NCBI RefSeq assembly: GCF_965638725.1
Contig: NC_134976.1
Span: 868,001-932,000, forward strand
Origin: Aptenodytes patagonicus
Lineage: Eukaryota > Chordata > Aves > Sphenisciformes > Spheniscidae
Direction of reading: 5' to 3'
Length of the DNA: 64,000 bases
The notes below the pieces were generated by a model. That model saw only the letters and a list, made by a program, of their open reading frames with translations, was not told where the DNA came from and ran no database searches. The translations under genes and the position numbers were made by a program. Below, one piece after another: positions 22,901-35,529 of this stretch. Every line of letters begins with the position of its first letter. Positions within the stretch are counted from its first letter, which is position 1.

Positions 22901-25900
22901 GTGCTTATGAGAAGCAGGACAAGAAAGAGTCATAACTTCTGAAATCAAAATACAAAGAAATTACTGCTCAAAACCAACAGCCTTATTCAAATTAACACAG
23001 AGCTTAGCTGTGCTATTCTTATTAGCCAGAAATGTGTCAATCAAACATCATCCTGTAAAGGAATTGTAGCAAATATGATACATTCCTTAAATGTCACATT
23101 TGAGTACAAAAGGTGCACATGTGTAACTCCTAGAAGCGTGAGGTACCGTTAGTATAAACGAAGGTATGTAACATTGCTCATAGGAGACTGAAGAAAGGAA
23201 GGACGCTTTGTGGGATTTTAGGAAAAGTAACAGGATGGAATTTTTTTCCCTAACAATTTTTAATTTTTCATGACATTTCAGTTTCTTTAAAACATTTCAA
23301 TGCAAATGTGGTTTTTACCTTATTTATTACCAAAACAAGTATGTCAATAGCACTTCTCAGTGAATGCACACATGAGATTTAGCTAGCAACTGCATCTCTT
23401 GCCCGTAAGCACAAAGCACCACAGAATAAGCAGGCCTCCAGCACACGCAGCTTGTCCTGCTGCTCCTGCCGCTGTTTCTCCGAGATGCTCAAGCACTGCA
23501 ATAGCCCCAGTGGTATTTTGTTTCGGGAACCTGCTACCCATAGTCCCCTGAAGACACGAGATCCCAGTGTAGCGACCCACAGGCCAAGAGGAACTATACC
23601 ACACGACTATTTGCTTACGTACACAGTTGATCTTGTTTCTTCCCTGCCATAAAACCAAGCAGTAAAAGAGCCTCCTACAATCTATGCTTCCATTACATTT
23701 ATTAAACACCGAGCAGGAGGTTTTGTCAGTGCACTATGGGAGTACACCAACCCAAAGGGTTACAAGTAACGTATTTTTCAGGCCTGTCTTTTGCTTTTTC
23801 AATGGTTTGTGTCCCTCTTTGCACTGACGTAATGTTTATTACTGCTTTTCTCATGTTTCTGTGTTGGTTAAGGTGTCTGTGCCTCAGCAGCAGTGTGGAT
23901 TGTACCAGAGACGCATACCGATCTGGCTGCTGTTGACTGACCCGCCTCTGAAGGTCTCAGTCTCTGCACTGCTGTGAAATATATAAGGATGCTGCTTGCA
24001 CGTCTGAGCGCTCACTTGGTTATTTCAGGCCACTTCACTGCTGGGGTTCTCCCAGGAATAGCCAAACTTGGGAGTTAGTTCCCAATATATCTTAAACTTT
24101 CCACAGTTCGACCAGCTGCCTTACGGACCTTAGTTTGTGGTGTCAATTGAAGCAGTTTGTTCCCAAGCAGCGCCTACTCGATATGCCATACGAAAGGGCA
24201 CTATTTTGCTTAGGAGAAGCGATGTGAACGATGTGAAACCTCTCCGCTCCCTGAGGCAGGCACTGCAGGGCCACGCACGTCTGAACTCTGCCCACACGCC
24301 GTAACGGAGACCGTGGCTTCACAGCTTTCTTGTCCTACCTAGGGGCACGTCCACATGGACGTGTCGACCCACCCCCGAGCTGGCACGGCACAAACCAGCT
24401 CCGATTTGGGAGCCATCGACCCGCGCCACCCCAGGAGCACTGTGCTGGAGCGGAAGAGCCCTCCCGAGAGGGTCTATTATGGCTCAGCCTCTGCAACACC
24501 AGCGCTGTAAGGCACTCGCTCCCCGGGCGGGCACAGAGAGGGAGGACGAGCCTTTTCATTGCCTCTGAGGCCACGTGCTGGGGCCTGTTCACCTTGCGGT
24601 ACAGGAACCACAAGCCGTGGGAGGTGTGAAGCCCAGTTGCTTACCGCTTTGTCTGTAAAGGACAGATTTTTGGTGCCCAGTAAGTAACTCAGAGGTGATT
24701 TTGTGCTTGGAACAACCATCACCTTTCCTATCAATTTCCGTTAGCTTTAAGAGGTTAATGCTGTTGCCTTTGCTTGACAGAAGCACTAATTTGAGCTTGG
24801 TTCTTCTACTCAGCTGCTCCCCACACACTCCCAGCTTGTGGGAAGTTTATTATCTCCAGGACTTCTAACTTCTGCCAGGCTGAACCTGATCAAAGTATTA
24901 AAATAATTACCGGGGAGAGTGGATGCACAGATAGTGCCATGCATACATCTCATTTCCTGCCACAATAAAACGTCCTCGGCATCTCCTTTCTTCTCCTCTT
25001 TCCTCCTCCCGGCTTACGCTCAGTTGCACCGAGAGATTTTTCACTTCTGATTTACACCCCGGGCAATACCACCCTGCGCAGACCCGGCATCGCATGCAAG
25101 ATAACCTTTTGTTCTCAAAGAGAAGGAAACCACAAGGATACCGCCTCCGGAGCCTCCCTTTCCCTCGCAGGTTACCGTAACCTCCTCTAAAACGGATCAC
25201 GCCGAACGAGGGCGAAGGGCAGCCCCCGGCTCACCTTCCGCACTGACTGATGCGAGGCTTTAACACCGTCCTGATGTGCAGAGCAGCGGTGAGGGGGAAA
25301 CTGGTAGAGGAGCCGGGTTTTGGACTACACAACAAATCCCGGGATTGCTGGGCAGTAACCGACAGACAGGCCACTCGGTGCTGCTGAAAGGCAAGCAAAG
25401 GGCCTGACGGGCAAGTAAGGGAGATGTGCAGGGAGGTGAGCGGGCAAGCAAGGAGCGCTCCTCACCCAGCTTCAGGCCTTCTGCTAATAAACCCGCTGTG
25501 AGAAAGTGAGAGGACCAGGCTTTGACAGGTACTGCAACAACAGCAGCTGGAGCAGACCCATCTGGCGTTTCTGCTCGGGTATTCAACAAAATATGCTCAT
25601 ATACGCACCACGGTCTCGCATAACTGATGAAAGGACCCACAAGCCAGGTGGAAACCCAAGTCCTTTGCTTACTGCTGGTAAGGTCTGTAACTTCTCCTGC
25701 CTATCTGTTTAGTAACTCCAGCTGCTGCTTAGAAATCAATCACCTACCGATACTGAATTCTGTTATCAGAAGAAAACTCTCTAGTCTATTGAAAAAAAAT
25801 TACAAAAATAGCAACATAACCAGTGACCTACAGAGATGGCGACTGAAGCCCCAAGGCAATTTTGTAAATACCGCTGTTGTGCCTCTTCCCGTCCTCCCGC

Positions 25901-28900
25901 TGGCGCCTCTTCTCTTTGTTACCTGACATCTGGGCTTCCGACAACTCAAAGGTTAAACAACGGACTTGAAAAGTCCCTGTACATCCATCCAACATACACT
26001 TGACAGAAAATCAGTGGGTGTTGAATACATTTACGTGGGATTAGCAGACCTACAAGCATCATTTCCCGCATCTTCTCCCAAGTTCTGAGCAAACTATGCC
26101 AGTGCTGCCTTCCTTTACCTTAACCGTTTTTAAGATGATAATAGGATTGAAAACCTGTGCTTACCAGGCCACCCAAGTCCGCATAATCACACATACACAC
26201 AAGCAGTCACACAGCTCGTTGACAGGCAATCTTCACTAACTCTGGCCGTCCCCCAGTTTAAGAACCACATATATGCACGTGTATCTTACACGTACACGCA
26301 CACTCTTTAATGATAACGAAGACTACATGAGATCATTCAGAGCATCCTTTTAAAAATTACACTGCATCTGTCCTTTGTTTAAATAGAAATGCCAGGGGTT
26401 TAGATAGATGGCATATTTATATAATGACAAGCATATAAAAACAGTCTGTGTATTTTCCATAATGAAGCAACGACTGGACCTCTTCACTGACAATAAATAC
26501 CTCAACCATTACCTGAGTACCCCCCGCCAATACCAACTCTAATGCACCATAACTAAGAAACCACCACTGAAGAGGAAAGCAGCTTACCAATTCTGCTATT
26601 AATTCTTGAGCTTTTCTTATTGAGCTTGTCAGACCACCTCCTAGCACGTCCTGCTAACCTCCCAAACACTGGTTTGAGCGTGAAACAGTTCTCAAACATA
26701 AGCATGGAAATCCAACCACAGGTTGCCCCATAGGCATGCCAAGATGAACATCTTATGTCTCCTCTGTCCACGCTCCCGAGGATGGGAAGCCAGAAGTGCT
26801 GTTCAGCTACCCAAGTCTAGATAGGTTTAGGATCTTTCCTGCATTTGGGGAAACACAAGCCTAAGAAGTATTTCCTCCGTATCTAACCACCACTGAAACA
26901 CTGAATCAAAAGGAAGCAAAGGAGAATGGAAGACACGCCAGGGCTGCCAAGCAAAGACACTGAGGAAGTTTCTCAGTGCACAGAAGCACAGCTGGAGACG
27001 TAATTCCTGCTGACACGCAGTCAGGAGGACTGAACTTCATCCATTTGGGTCCCTTGGAGAATACCAAGCACCCACATTGTTCGGGAGGATGCATTTTACA
27101 CAGGGGGGCCTCCGAAAGAATCGGAGGTGTGCAGTTTTACTGCCTGGGCAAGTGCTCTGACACTTACCTGCTTCTCAGGTAGCTTACGACAATTAAAATA
27201 CAGTAACTCATTAGTAAGTACGGGCTAATTTCTGGCCCATCATGATTCTAACAACCGCCAACAAATCCCTCAACTAGCCTTGTTCAGACTGTATTTATGA
27301 CAAGTTATTTTGCTCGACATGTGGGGGGAAAGCAGACTACACAGCTTGCCTCTCTGATGCGGAGGGCCGGGTTTCAAAAGAATACTGCAAGCCCAAACGA
27401 GCACAGCATAGTACAGCTTATACATAAAGTAAATATTACATCACAAGCCACATTGCATGCTTCTACCAGAGAAAATGGGGTTTATGTAGGCACATGGGAA
27501 GTGGGTCTTTTGCTCAAAAAAAAGAAAATCCCGATAAAAAAAAATTCGTATACTAAACCAATCACACAACATCCTTTTTGATTTGTCTCTAAATCCACAT
27601 GTAGATTTCATTCCTTCACTGCCATCTGAAATCGTACTACTTGAGGCGCTTTTCATGTAAAACCAAGAAAGCTCAACTCAGAAGGCAAAGACCCTTCTTA
27701 ATGGAACGGAGCATCTGTGACTACAATACACCTTCCCTCTCATTTAAACATAACAGCAGAGCAAAAACAGTTTTAAAGTTCCAAGCCGAGAGATTCAAAG
27801 TTTGAAAACTACAGGACATTCTCATTTTAGCACAAAGTCATCCATTTCTTTTCACTTCTCTGCCAACCTTACCCTAGTGCTTCTTAATTTTCAAGCTGCA
27901 GCACAGAAAGCCAGTACCCACATCTGCACAACAACTTCCACTGCTCAAACCAGTGTGCAAAGCGTTGAGGAGCCTTGGCTCAGTCTTGGCAGTACAGGAG
28001 CAATCCATCTCAAATGCACTACACATTTTGCATTTGGGGGTATCACATATAGATAGTTAACTATTGCTGTTCCTCCCAATAACAACAGAAAAAGAAAAAA
28101 GAAACCCTCCTCGCTTCCACAGCTCTCCTTTCCAGGCTAGAGATTTATGGCAGTGACTACCTCTTTTACCCAACATACAAGCCGGCCCAAAAAATACATC
28201 ATAAATAATAGTTAGTCTAAAGGAAGACCAGAGGTCTCTGCGCTACTGGAGATACGCAGGAACACTTCTTTTTACTCGACTCCTTCGTAAAAACAAAATG
28301 TTTGTGATGGCAACTGAACTACAAGCTTCTTTTTTAGACATAAAGACTAAAGAGTGGCTAGGAATATCCTGCAATACTTGGATTGCTTGTTAGCACTTGC
28401 ATGGTTTCAGAACGCATATATAACGACACTGGCTGGCTGGAAATTATCAGGTATTTATTTTGCTACTAGTGCCAAGGCCACAGTTGTGTGAGGCATTACA
28501 CAAGCATATGAAATCCTTGCCCAAAAGAGTTTGCAAACCACCTGTTTGTTAACACAGTCACTGCACTTCAACCCTTCCACCTGTGACAATATGCTCCCAG
28601 GGGGCAGACTTGCCTGGTCTGATCAAATATTCAGTCAGCAGAGTTAATACTGAACCGATAGAGAAACTGGGCCCAACCTCTACTTTCACTGCTGGGATAC
28701 AAGACTCGTACCACAGGGCTCACACGGCAGTCCCACCTGACGTATGTGTCTTAAATTTCATTTCCCACTGGTCAAATATTCCTCTTCAGAGCTCTCTTTA
28801 AACTGAGGGCTCGCGGTAGGGGAGAGAAGAGAGTTCCTTACCTCTCGAGCAGTCAGGGCATGCTCCCCTGCTAAAAGCAGCACGCTCAGGCCTCCCATTT

Positions 28901-31900
28901 GTGTAGGAGCTGTTAAAAGAGTAACACCACGGCTTAAGTTCATTTGTTTCCTTGTTTAAAGAACCTACTGTTTGCAGCATTAAACCCCCAAGAGACTACT
29001 TGCCACAGACACTCTAAGCAAGCTGCCAGAAAAGGCAGTTCAAGAGAATCACAAAGAACCATTTCCCGACCCGCTGGGAGAGGCTTTCAAAGCGGTTTGA
29101 AGGATTTAATTGGATTTGTGCGCTTAACACCCCACTGCGTGGATTTACAATTTTACTGCCAAAGGTTTTATGTGCTACAGAGATGGATATCTTTAAAACA
29201 GCAACTGCAATGATCTCATGCAAAAATGTACACAAAGATGCTCTAATATCACACACGTTTGTAACTCAATGGATGCTCCTACCAAGGGAGTGGTTCCCCT
29301 CCGTAGCCACTGAACCAGTAAAAGGATGGAACAAAATGACATGATCAAGCTCTGACGCAAAATTTCCATTTTCATTTACTTTTAATTTAGAGCTGCATTT
29401 AGTGGTGAACAGTGCCAGCCTGACAGCTCTGAAGCGTGAGGCGCTTGATCCTCTGCGCCAGAACAGCGCAGGCACTGGCCAGGCAAGCTGCCTGCCTACT
29501 TCTTGCCCTGACAATACAATACACAATTGAGGGAAGTAAAATGGAGATAGAAATGTTCTTTCTCCAAGTGTTTGATGCTGACAGCTTCTCCCCTCCAGCC
29601 TTCTTGCACCTCAGGAGCTCAGAAAACAACAACAAGAAGTGAAAGCAATGAACGCTGGCACTGCATTACTCATGGAGTGGCTTTTCCACTCAGAACAGTG
29701 GTTGCTCTTCATCATCCTCAAGACTAATTGTCTGGGTTTGGGGGAGTGCCTTGGAAGCAATGCAGGGGCCCAATTTAACAGTGTCATCTAGAGAGAGGGA
29801 GACAGCCTGTGGCCCAAATGTCTCGCACAACAGCCACAGCGTGAGAGAAAGGGAAGCATGATCCTTGCTGTATTGCTGAGACACCAACCTCAGGAACGAT
29901 GAGACACCAAAGAGAAGTAACTTTCATCAGGTCTCACTAAGCGTGCACTCACGTTTTCCAATTTCCTTTCACTAAACTATACAAAACCTCTCTCCACAAC
30001 AATAAATTACACGTGCCCATCCCTGGAATGGAGGCCAACTGCCACAATTACCCTTGTCCGTTTGGCTGCATTTTGTTGTGCAAAATTGGGATGCAGAAGA
30101 GCTGCATCCAAAATGCCCACTGGGAAATCCCCTGGCCCATTCCCACTCATGAGCGGTGACAGGGAACTTGTTGAGCTTTTCAGCTGACACGGGCCAAACC
30201 TGTACCTGTAAACCTCCAAAGGATTTAGCACTACAGATGATCAAGGTCCAGTTCATGGGAACACTCACTGGTGCTGTTTAATTCAATACCACAGATGCTG
30301 CCATAAGTTCTCCCTCAGACAGCACCTCACGCTAACATACACAGGGCACGTTTTTCCAATACTCTCTTAGAACAGCAGTAAACAGAAGCAGAGGAAAGCA
30401 GGGTGAACAAACCAAGCTCATCCACTACCTCAAGGATAGAAGAGTGGCTCATTATCTTAAGAGGACAGCCTAAAGAGCATCTGGCTTCAAACCCAGTGTT
30501 CAACTGGAATTAATTTTTTCCGTTACTGTGATGAACAGGTAGAGGGTGTGGAGCGGTTTTTTGGTTGTTTATTTTTTCTTTTTAAACGTCTTATTTTTAC
30601 ATTAAAAAGGGAACGAAAGGTATTAAGCGTCTACAAAGAGACAAGGCGCTATCAGAAGTGCAGGATCTAGTAACGAGAAGTGACTGAAGAAGTGGAGACG
30701 GAAAATGCAAAGGGTCAGCAAGTACCTAAGCACAATTCACAAGCGAAGCGATCCTGTCAGCGTAGCACTTCTTACCATCAGACGACTTGATCAGCAACAG
30801 TTCAGTCCTTCAAACAAGACGACATCAGAGCAATTCAAAAGTGAAAAGGGAACACGTATCTTGAAAGACAATGCCTCTGAAGAGGCAGTTCATTTGGAGG
30901 AAGGGGAGATTGGAAGAGACCTCCAGGCCCATCCTAAACTTGATGAACTCCATATGAAGCAAGAAGGGGTTGGCTGGTTGCTTTCTACTTCCTTTCTTTC
31001 ACATTGGAAGGCTGTGGCAGAACCCAAATCTCAGCAGTAAGAGTTTGCTTCCAGTTTTCAGCTTAAATTGACTCAGGGCCAGGTGGTACTCATTTCTTCT
31101 GGTGCCCACACCTTCAAGCTCAGGAACTGTTCTCCCTGAGTGCTATTTCCCTCTTCTGCATTTACAGGAGTCTCTCCACTCTTCTTCCACTTGCTCTTCT
31201 AGCCTAAGCAAATCAAGAACTCCCAGTGTCGTCACGCATGTCCATCTCCCATGTCCCCGCAATCCCTGCAGCTCTCCTCTCCAGTTATTGCAGGGGGAGT
31301 TCATCTTTCTTGTACGTGAAGCACCAGCAGGACAACCACGTCAGATTGCCCTGTTCAATGGCATTAACTCTCCTCTACAGTTCCTCAAAATACTTGGCCT
31401 GACACACTGCGGTATAGCACTTTCTTACACCCACATCACACTGTTGGCTCCCAGCTGCTCTCTTGGGCTTCCCTTTAGCTACCTGTAGGTCTTCTTCCCT
31501 CTCCTCAGTTTTGGCCAGCTGAAGAACATCCAACTCATGGCTCTCAAATTCTTCCCCCTCTTCTAAGTATCTTCTTGGTGGTCTCAGCTTTCTGCCCTTC
31601 AAATAAGTAGCTTATCGTAACAGGACAAGGATAGCACTGTTTTCTCCCCTAGTAAGCAAACACTTAAACTGTTTATTCCACTATAAAAATTAAAGAGGAA
31701 GGAAAAAAAAGACAGCTAAGTGGGAAGTGAAAGTTTAAGTTGGTGCTTAAACAACCTGGGCACTTAGGCTGCAGCTGTAGCAGAGGGCTGGCACTTAGAG
31801 GTCTGATCATGATAAAACCAAAAATCCTTCCACTAAGGCTTCAAATTACAAAATCACTTCAGCTAAGGGAAGACAAAATCTATATAGACAAGCACTGCCA

Positions 31901-34900
31901 TATGTTTACAGTGCCTTCTCAGCACAACGTTTCTCTTGTGGCACCAAGAACTTACTGGTATGAAAAATTACGACTTTTAAGAGGGATTTTAAAGCAAGTT
32001 ACAGTTAAAACAACAGTAGTGAGAAAATAGTCAAGAATTTGACTTGCAGAATGGGAGATGACTCGTGGCTTTCTCAAGAGCTTTTACTATTGATGAAGCT
32101 TACAACCACCTCACTGTCTGGGAATGACACACTTTGTTACTATTGGTCTGGTTAGAAACTCAGCAGGCTGGCTTGTTCAGCACTGCAATTTTTCAACCAG
32201 AGGAAAGACAGAACCAAGGAAGAACTAAGCAGGAAGAAGGCCAGCAGGTACCAGGTTCAACTAACCTTCACCTGGGTGCAGAATGAAGCTTCTTTCTAGA
32301 AAAAGGAAAGCTGTTGCCCACTTAGCTCTGTAGCTGTGAGGGTAGATGCTCCAATGGTCACATTCACCTGCAAACACCAGTTGTCTTTGCCTTACGCCCT
32401 AACTTATCACAGGTGAGCCACGTCATGAGAAAAACATGCTCAATTACAACTTCCCAGATGGACGAGCCAGGACACCACTAGCGCGTCTGCAGGTCAGAAG
32501 CCCAGTGCTGGTGCCGCACCTCAGGCTCTTGACACATGAGAAGCTTAAAAGCGGGGTGGTTACTGCTGGAATGCCAAAAATAAAGGAGAGAGATGGCCTG
32601 TGTGGGACTTAAAAAAAGAAAGGAAGAGCTTACTCTCTCTCTAGTACATTTTCCAAAATGAAATGTCACCTGTGAAAAGCAATCAAGACAGGATTAACAA
32701 CTACCAACAAGTAAAACGGATTTCCTGGAATTATTCTGGAATCATATCATCCCTGTCCCAAGGAAGCTACCTGCCTTGAAGATGCAGGGCAGTCAGTGGC
32801 ATTTCTACGGCTCCTCACCTACATTTTAGTTCATCGGTTTAGCACGCAGCCTGGGTTTTAAAAGAGGTCGTACTGGATAGAAGAGTCAGAGTTGAACTAT
32901 CACGTGAAGTCGAGGGGAGGAGAATACAACAAGACGTATTTACCACAAACTGCTATACACTTGACAAAAGAGTAGTCCATTCGGCATGGCAGGCTTGCCA
33001 TGATTTAGATGCTGCTAACATCTCTTGTCAGAAGCTGTCGTTATTTTGTGGGCTGTTGTTATACTCATGAAACAGCCAGCCTTCATGGGCATGAGGACTG
33101 GAGTGAGACCCCTGTCATTTACCATACTCACTGACTCAGTCTGTAGAAAATAAATAAACAAATAACAATAATAACACTAAAAAAATCACACGTAGCACAA
33201 AAGAGGGCCTTCTTCAGAAATGAATGGCTCTATAGGTAAAACAATCGACTAGATTAGTTTCTAGTTAATTCTTAAGTTCTCCGTCCTCTGCTTTGACAGG
33301 TGTTGATTCACGATCTCTCTGAACTCAGAAGCTCTACAGCTGGATATCCCAGCAGGAGCGGTGGGGGACAGCAGCCAGGTAGACCAAGACCTACTACTTG
33401 TTCTTTCCGTTAAGTCAATCAACCTGAAGGAGCATAAAAGTTACTCCTCTGATAGCAAAAGCAGAACGGGATGAAGGGGCTGGAGACTTTTAGAACTGGT
33501 CTCCCACATAGCATAACTATGTAGCATGAAAAACTTTCTTTCGATCACATTTCACAGTTCCTTCACAGCCAGAAGGAATGTCATTGCAGGAGTTTTCACA
33601 CCACCAAACTGGCAAAAAGGTACACAAGCCTTTTCATCCCTTTTGATCCTTCTACACTTCTGCCAGAAAACCATTTGCCGCTCTCCAGCTCACGATCGCT
33701 CTAAGCAGAAAAGTCCTAGCTGCCACACACTTGTCATAACCTAGGTAGGATATGACAGAGTTTCAAATACTTCAGTATTTATAAAATTAGAAACTTTAAA
33801 ACGCTAAAAAGAAAAAAAAAAAGAAAAAAGGGTGGTGGGGGAAATTATTTCTACCTTGACTGTTAGGTTCTTAAGCTGCCAGTATTTAACATTAATGTAT
33901 TGCAAGGTCAGGACTGCAACAGTTCTGCTACTTGTGGATATCAGTGAGAGATTATCTGCCTTTCACCAGTTCAGGCGCTCCACCTAACTTATTCACGGAT
34001 CTGATTTTATTTCTTTCTTTAATGTTTAAAAGGTTAGAATCTGCCCCTGCAAGGTATAATGGGCAAAAGAGCACGTTTTAAGTGCAATTAAACTAGGCTT
34101 CTCTTGATTTAAAGACAAAACGTTGGCTCCACTGGTATATTCACCCACAAGAACGTTAACACCCCCACCTTCACCGACACCCATAAATTATGTCTGGAAA
34201 CAGTAAATTACTAAAGATAGTACAACACTCTATGAAAGAGAAAAAGAATGCACACAAGCAGCATTTTCCTTTTTGACTAGAAAATGAAAATCTCTAACAG
34301 CAGATGAGCCTCAACTAAAAATCAATCAAATCTGGACCCCAAATGGGGTATGGGTTATGACATGCCACATGTCTGGACTCGACTCTTGAAAGCAATCATG
34401 TGCTAAGGAAAATTTCAGGTTCTTATGCAGAGGTTTAACTAGAGTCTTGGCAACTTAATTTGGGACATGAAAGGTATTTGCGCTACAGTACCATGTGCAG
34501 TAAAGAAAACTGGTCTTGCAGTTCGATTCCAACGCCGCATCCTCAAACAAAACGAGGCTGCTACGTTTGAGGAACAGGGATGGAAATCTCACCTGCCATC
34601 CCAAAGTTACGCTGTGGCATTTCTTCACTTTTTGCCACTTTCCTCGGGCTTGGTACATCTTTTGCAGAGTCTGAAGCAAAGGCCCGTAGCTTCTTCCTGT
34701 TTGTAACAGTGGATGTCCGGGTTTTCACAGGTTGGTTTCTTGTGGGGCACCACTTGTACCCTGGATTTGCCTTCATAAATGCATCCTCGTACTAGAAAAG
34801 AAAAGGAAAACTACCAGTCAGGCCAGTCACTGTCCACAGGGCAACAGAGTGCACTGCTTGTAAGAGGATTTAATACAGTAAATCATCCTTCAATATCTTG

Positions 34901-35362
34901 ATTTTTTAACAGTTTAATCACGTCCTTAGAGTCTGACCGTCAACACAATCTAACAAGAAGAAATATTAAGAGAAGTAAAGCTGTGTTCAAAAAAGTGGGG
35001 TTTCTCTTTCCTTTCCTGAGGGTTTATCACCCAGAGCGGGCTGAAGATCCTGCAATCTGCTCCCCAGTGCTTGTACGCTATCTCTGGGAAACAGACGGCC
35101 ATTCGACTTCTTTTGCAGGTACAAGCTTTGCTTACTTCCCAGTTTGAATGAAATGAAAACATACATTTAGCAATAAATGCAGCATGATGCTCCTTACCTT
35201 GCACTCTTCTTCTCTAATAGTTCTGTACCTTAGAATATTTGAGTATCTTCTTTCCCAAACCAGGCACTGAAAATGAACCACTACCAGCATCACCTCATTT
35301 TCAGTAACTTCCGATACATCATCCCAGTGTTCCTTCCAAAATGGACCATGCTGCAAGGCTGC
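19885..35362 (-). CDS. BBX-like: Diverged BBX-like HMG-box gene, partial (widely spaced exons)
   Basis: Minus-strand exons with AG/GT borders and matching phases: 34593-34791 (end of HMG box), 28842-28909, 22257-22340, 19885-19965, and a possible upstream exon 35198-35362. BBX is a nuclear HMG-box transcription factor. The first exon starts YEDAFMKANPGYKWCP and ends EMPQRNFGMA; the second continues with PTQMGGLSVLLLAGEHAL. The next two each end in the BBX module signature (S/A)LFQFAE. From memory of BBX, order and junction phases agree (phase 1 between the first two, phase 0 after). The protein sequence is well diverged from the conserved orthologue (I estimate near 70% in the HMG exon), and neither the first HMG helices nor the long basic C-terminal exon could be found. 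It is likely a duplicated, fast-evolving or decaying paralogue rather than the main BBX gene. Confidence 0.7.
19966..22256 (-). other. Intron-like DNA between BBX-like exons
   Basis: AT-rich, no recognisable transposon and no further LFQFAE-type exon found on the minus strand. Confidence 0.5.
22257..22340 (-). CDS. BBX-like: BBX-like exon: first LFQFAE module
   Basis: 84 bp, 28 codons, phase 0 on both sides, acceptor ccttgtttcag, donor gtgagt. The coded segment ends QKSSLFQFAE. Confidence 0.75.
22341..28841 (-). other. Long intron-like DNA between BBX-like exons
   Basis: 6.5 kb without recognisable CR1 or LTR. A locally GC-richer patch at about 24240-24620 and 25000-25260 carries short open frames on both strands, one with a chance-looking Cys-rich string. 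I assign no gene. Confidence 0.45.
28842..28909 (-). CDS. BBX-like: BBX-like exon: QMGGLSVLLLAGEHAL segment
   Basis: 68 bp, acceptor cttttaacag, donor gtaagg. It completes the split Ala codon of the previous exon and codes PTQMGGLSVLLLAGEHALTARE, a segment highly characteristic of BBX. Confidence 0.8.
28910..34592 (-). other. Long intron-like DNA between BBX-like exons
   Basis: 5.7 kb, mostly AT-rich. Open frames at 30705-31040 (+) and 31375-31602 (-, acidic/basic-rich) look more protein-like than the rest, but I do not recognise them and see no convincing splice borders. Confidence 0.45.
34593..34791 (-). CDS. BBX-like: BBX-like exon: C-terminal part of HMG box
   Basis: 199 bp, acceptor cttttctag, donor gtgag, entered in phase 0 and left in phase 1. 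It codes for the end of HMG helix 3 (AFMKANPGYKWCP) and the following basic linker (NRKKLRAF, PSPRKVAKSEEMPQ). It has no stop or frameshift. Confidence 0.8.
35198..35362 (-). CDS. Candidate exon upstream of the BBX-like HMG exon
   Basis: 165 bp, 55 open codons, acceptor ttgttttag, donor gtaagg, phase 0 at both ends, so it can join the 34791 exon in frame. It codes HGPFWKEHWDDVSEVTENE and ends RTIREEECK. It does not resemble the HMG helices 1-2 expected at this place. It could be a replaced exon, an exon of another gene, or chance. Confidence 0.3.
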
Positions 35363-35529
35363 CTAAAACAAAGTGGGACCATTGAAAACTTTCTTTGGCC
35401 TGGAGCACACAGCGCACATCTCAGTTGTTTGCTATATTCCTGGTATGAGGCAGCAAAACGAACAAAGCCAGGCTACACATAGCGGGGTAGGGGGAAAAGG
35501 TCTGGATCCTACACAGTTTGGGGGGTAGG

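Noticed and set aside
24907..25200. Cys-rich string CMRCRVCAGWYCPGC suggesting a zinc finger
   Set aside because: No conserved spacing or flanks of a known finger, no splice borders, and the rest of the frame is low in protein character.
26585..26650. Minus-strand segment SSIRKAQELIAEL with a nearby GTAAGC donor as a further BBX-like exon
   Set aside because: No polypyrimidine tract or AG at a fitting place and no similarity to BBX.
31375..31602. Acidic/basic minus-strand frame inside the BBX-like intron
   Set aside because: Not recognised, no clear acceptor or donor; not enough to call an exon.
34510..34535. B-box-like CAGTTCGATTCCA suggesting a tRNA
   Set aside because: No A box or cloverleaf pairing can be formed around it.
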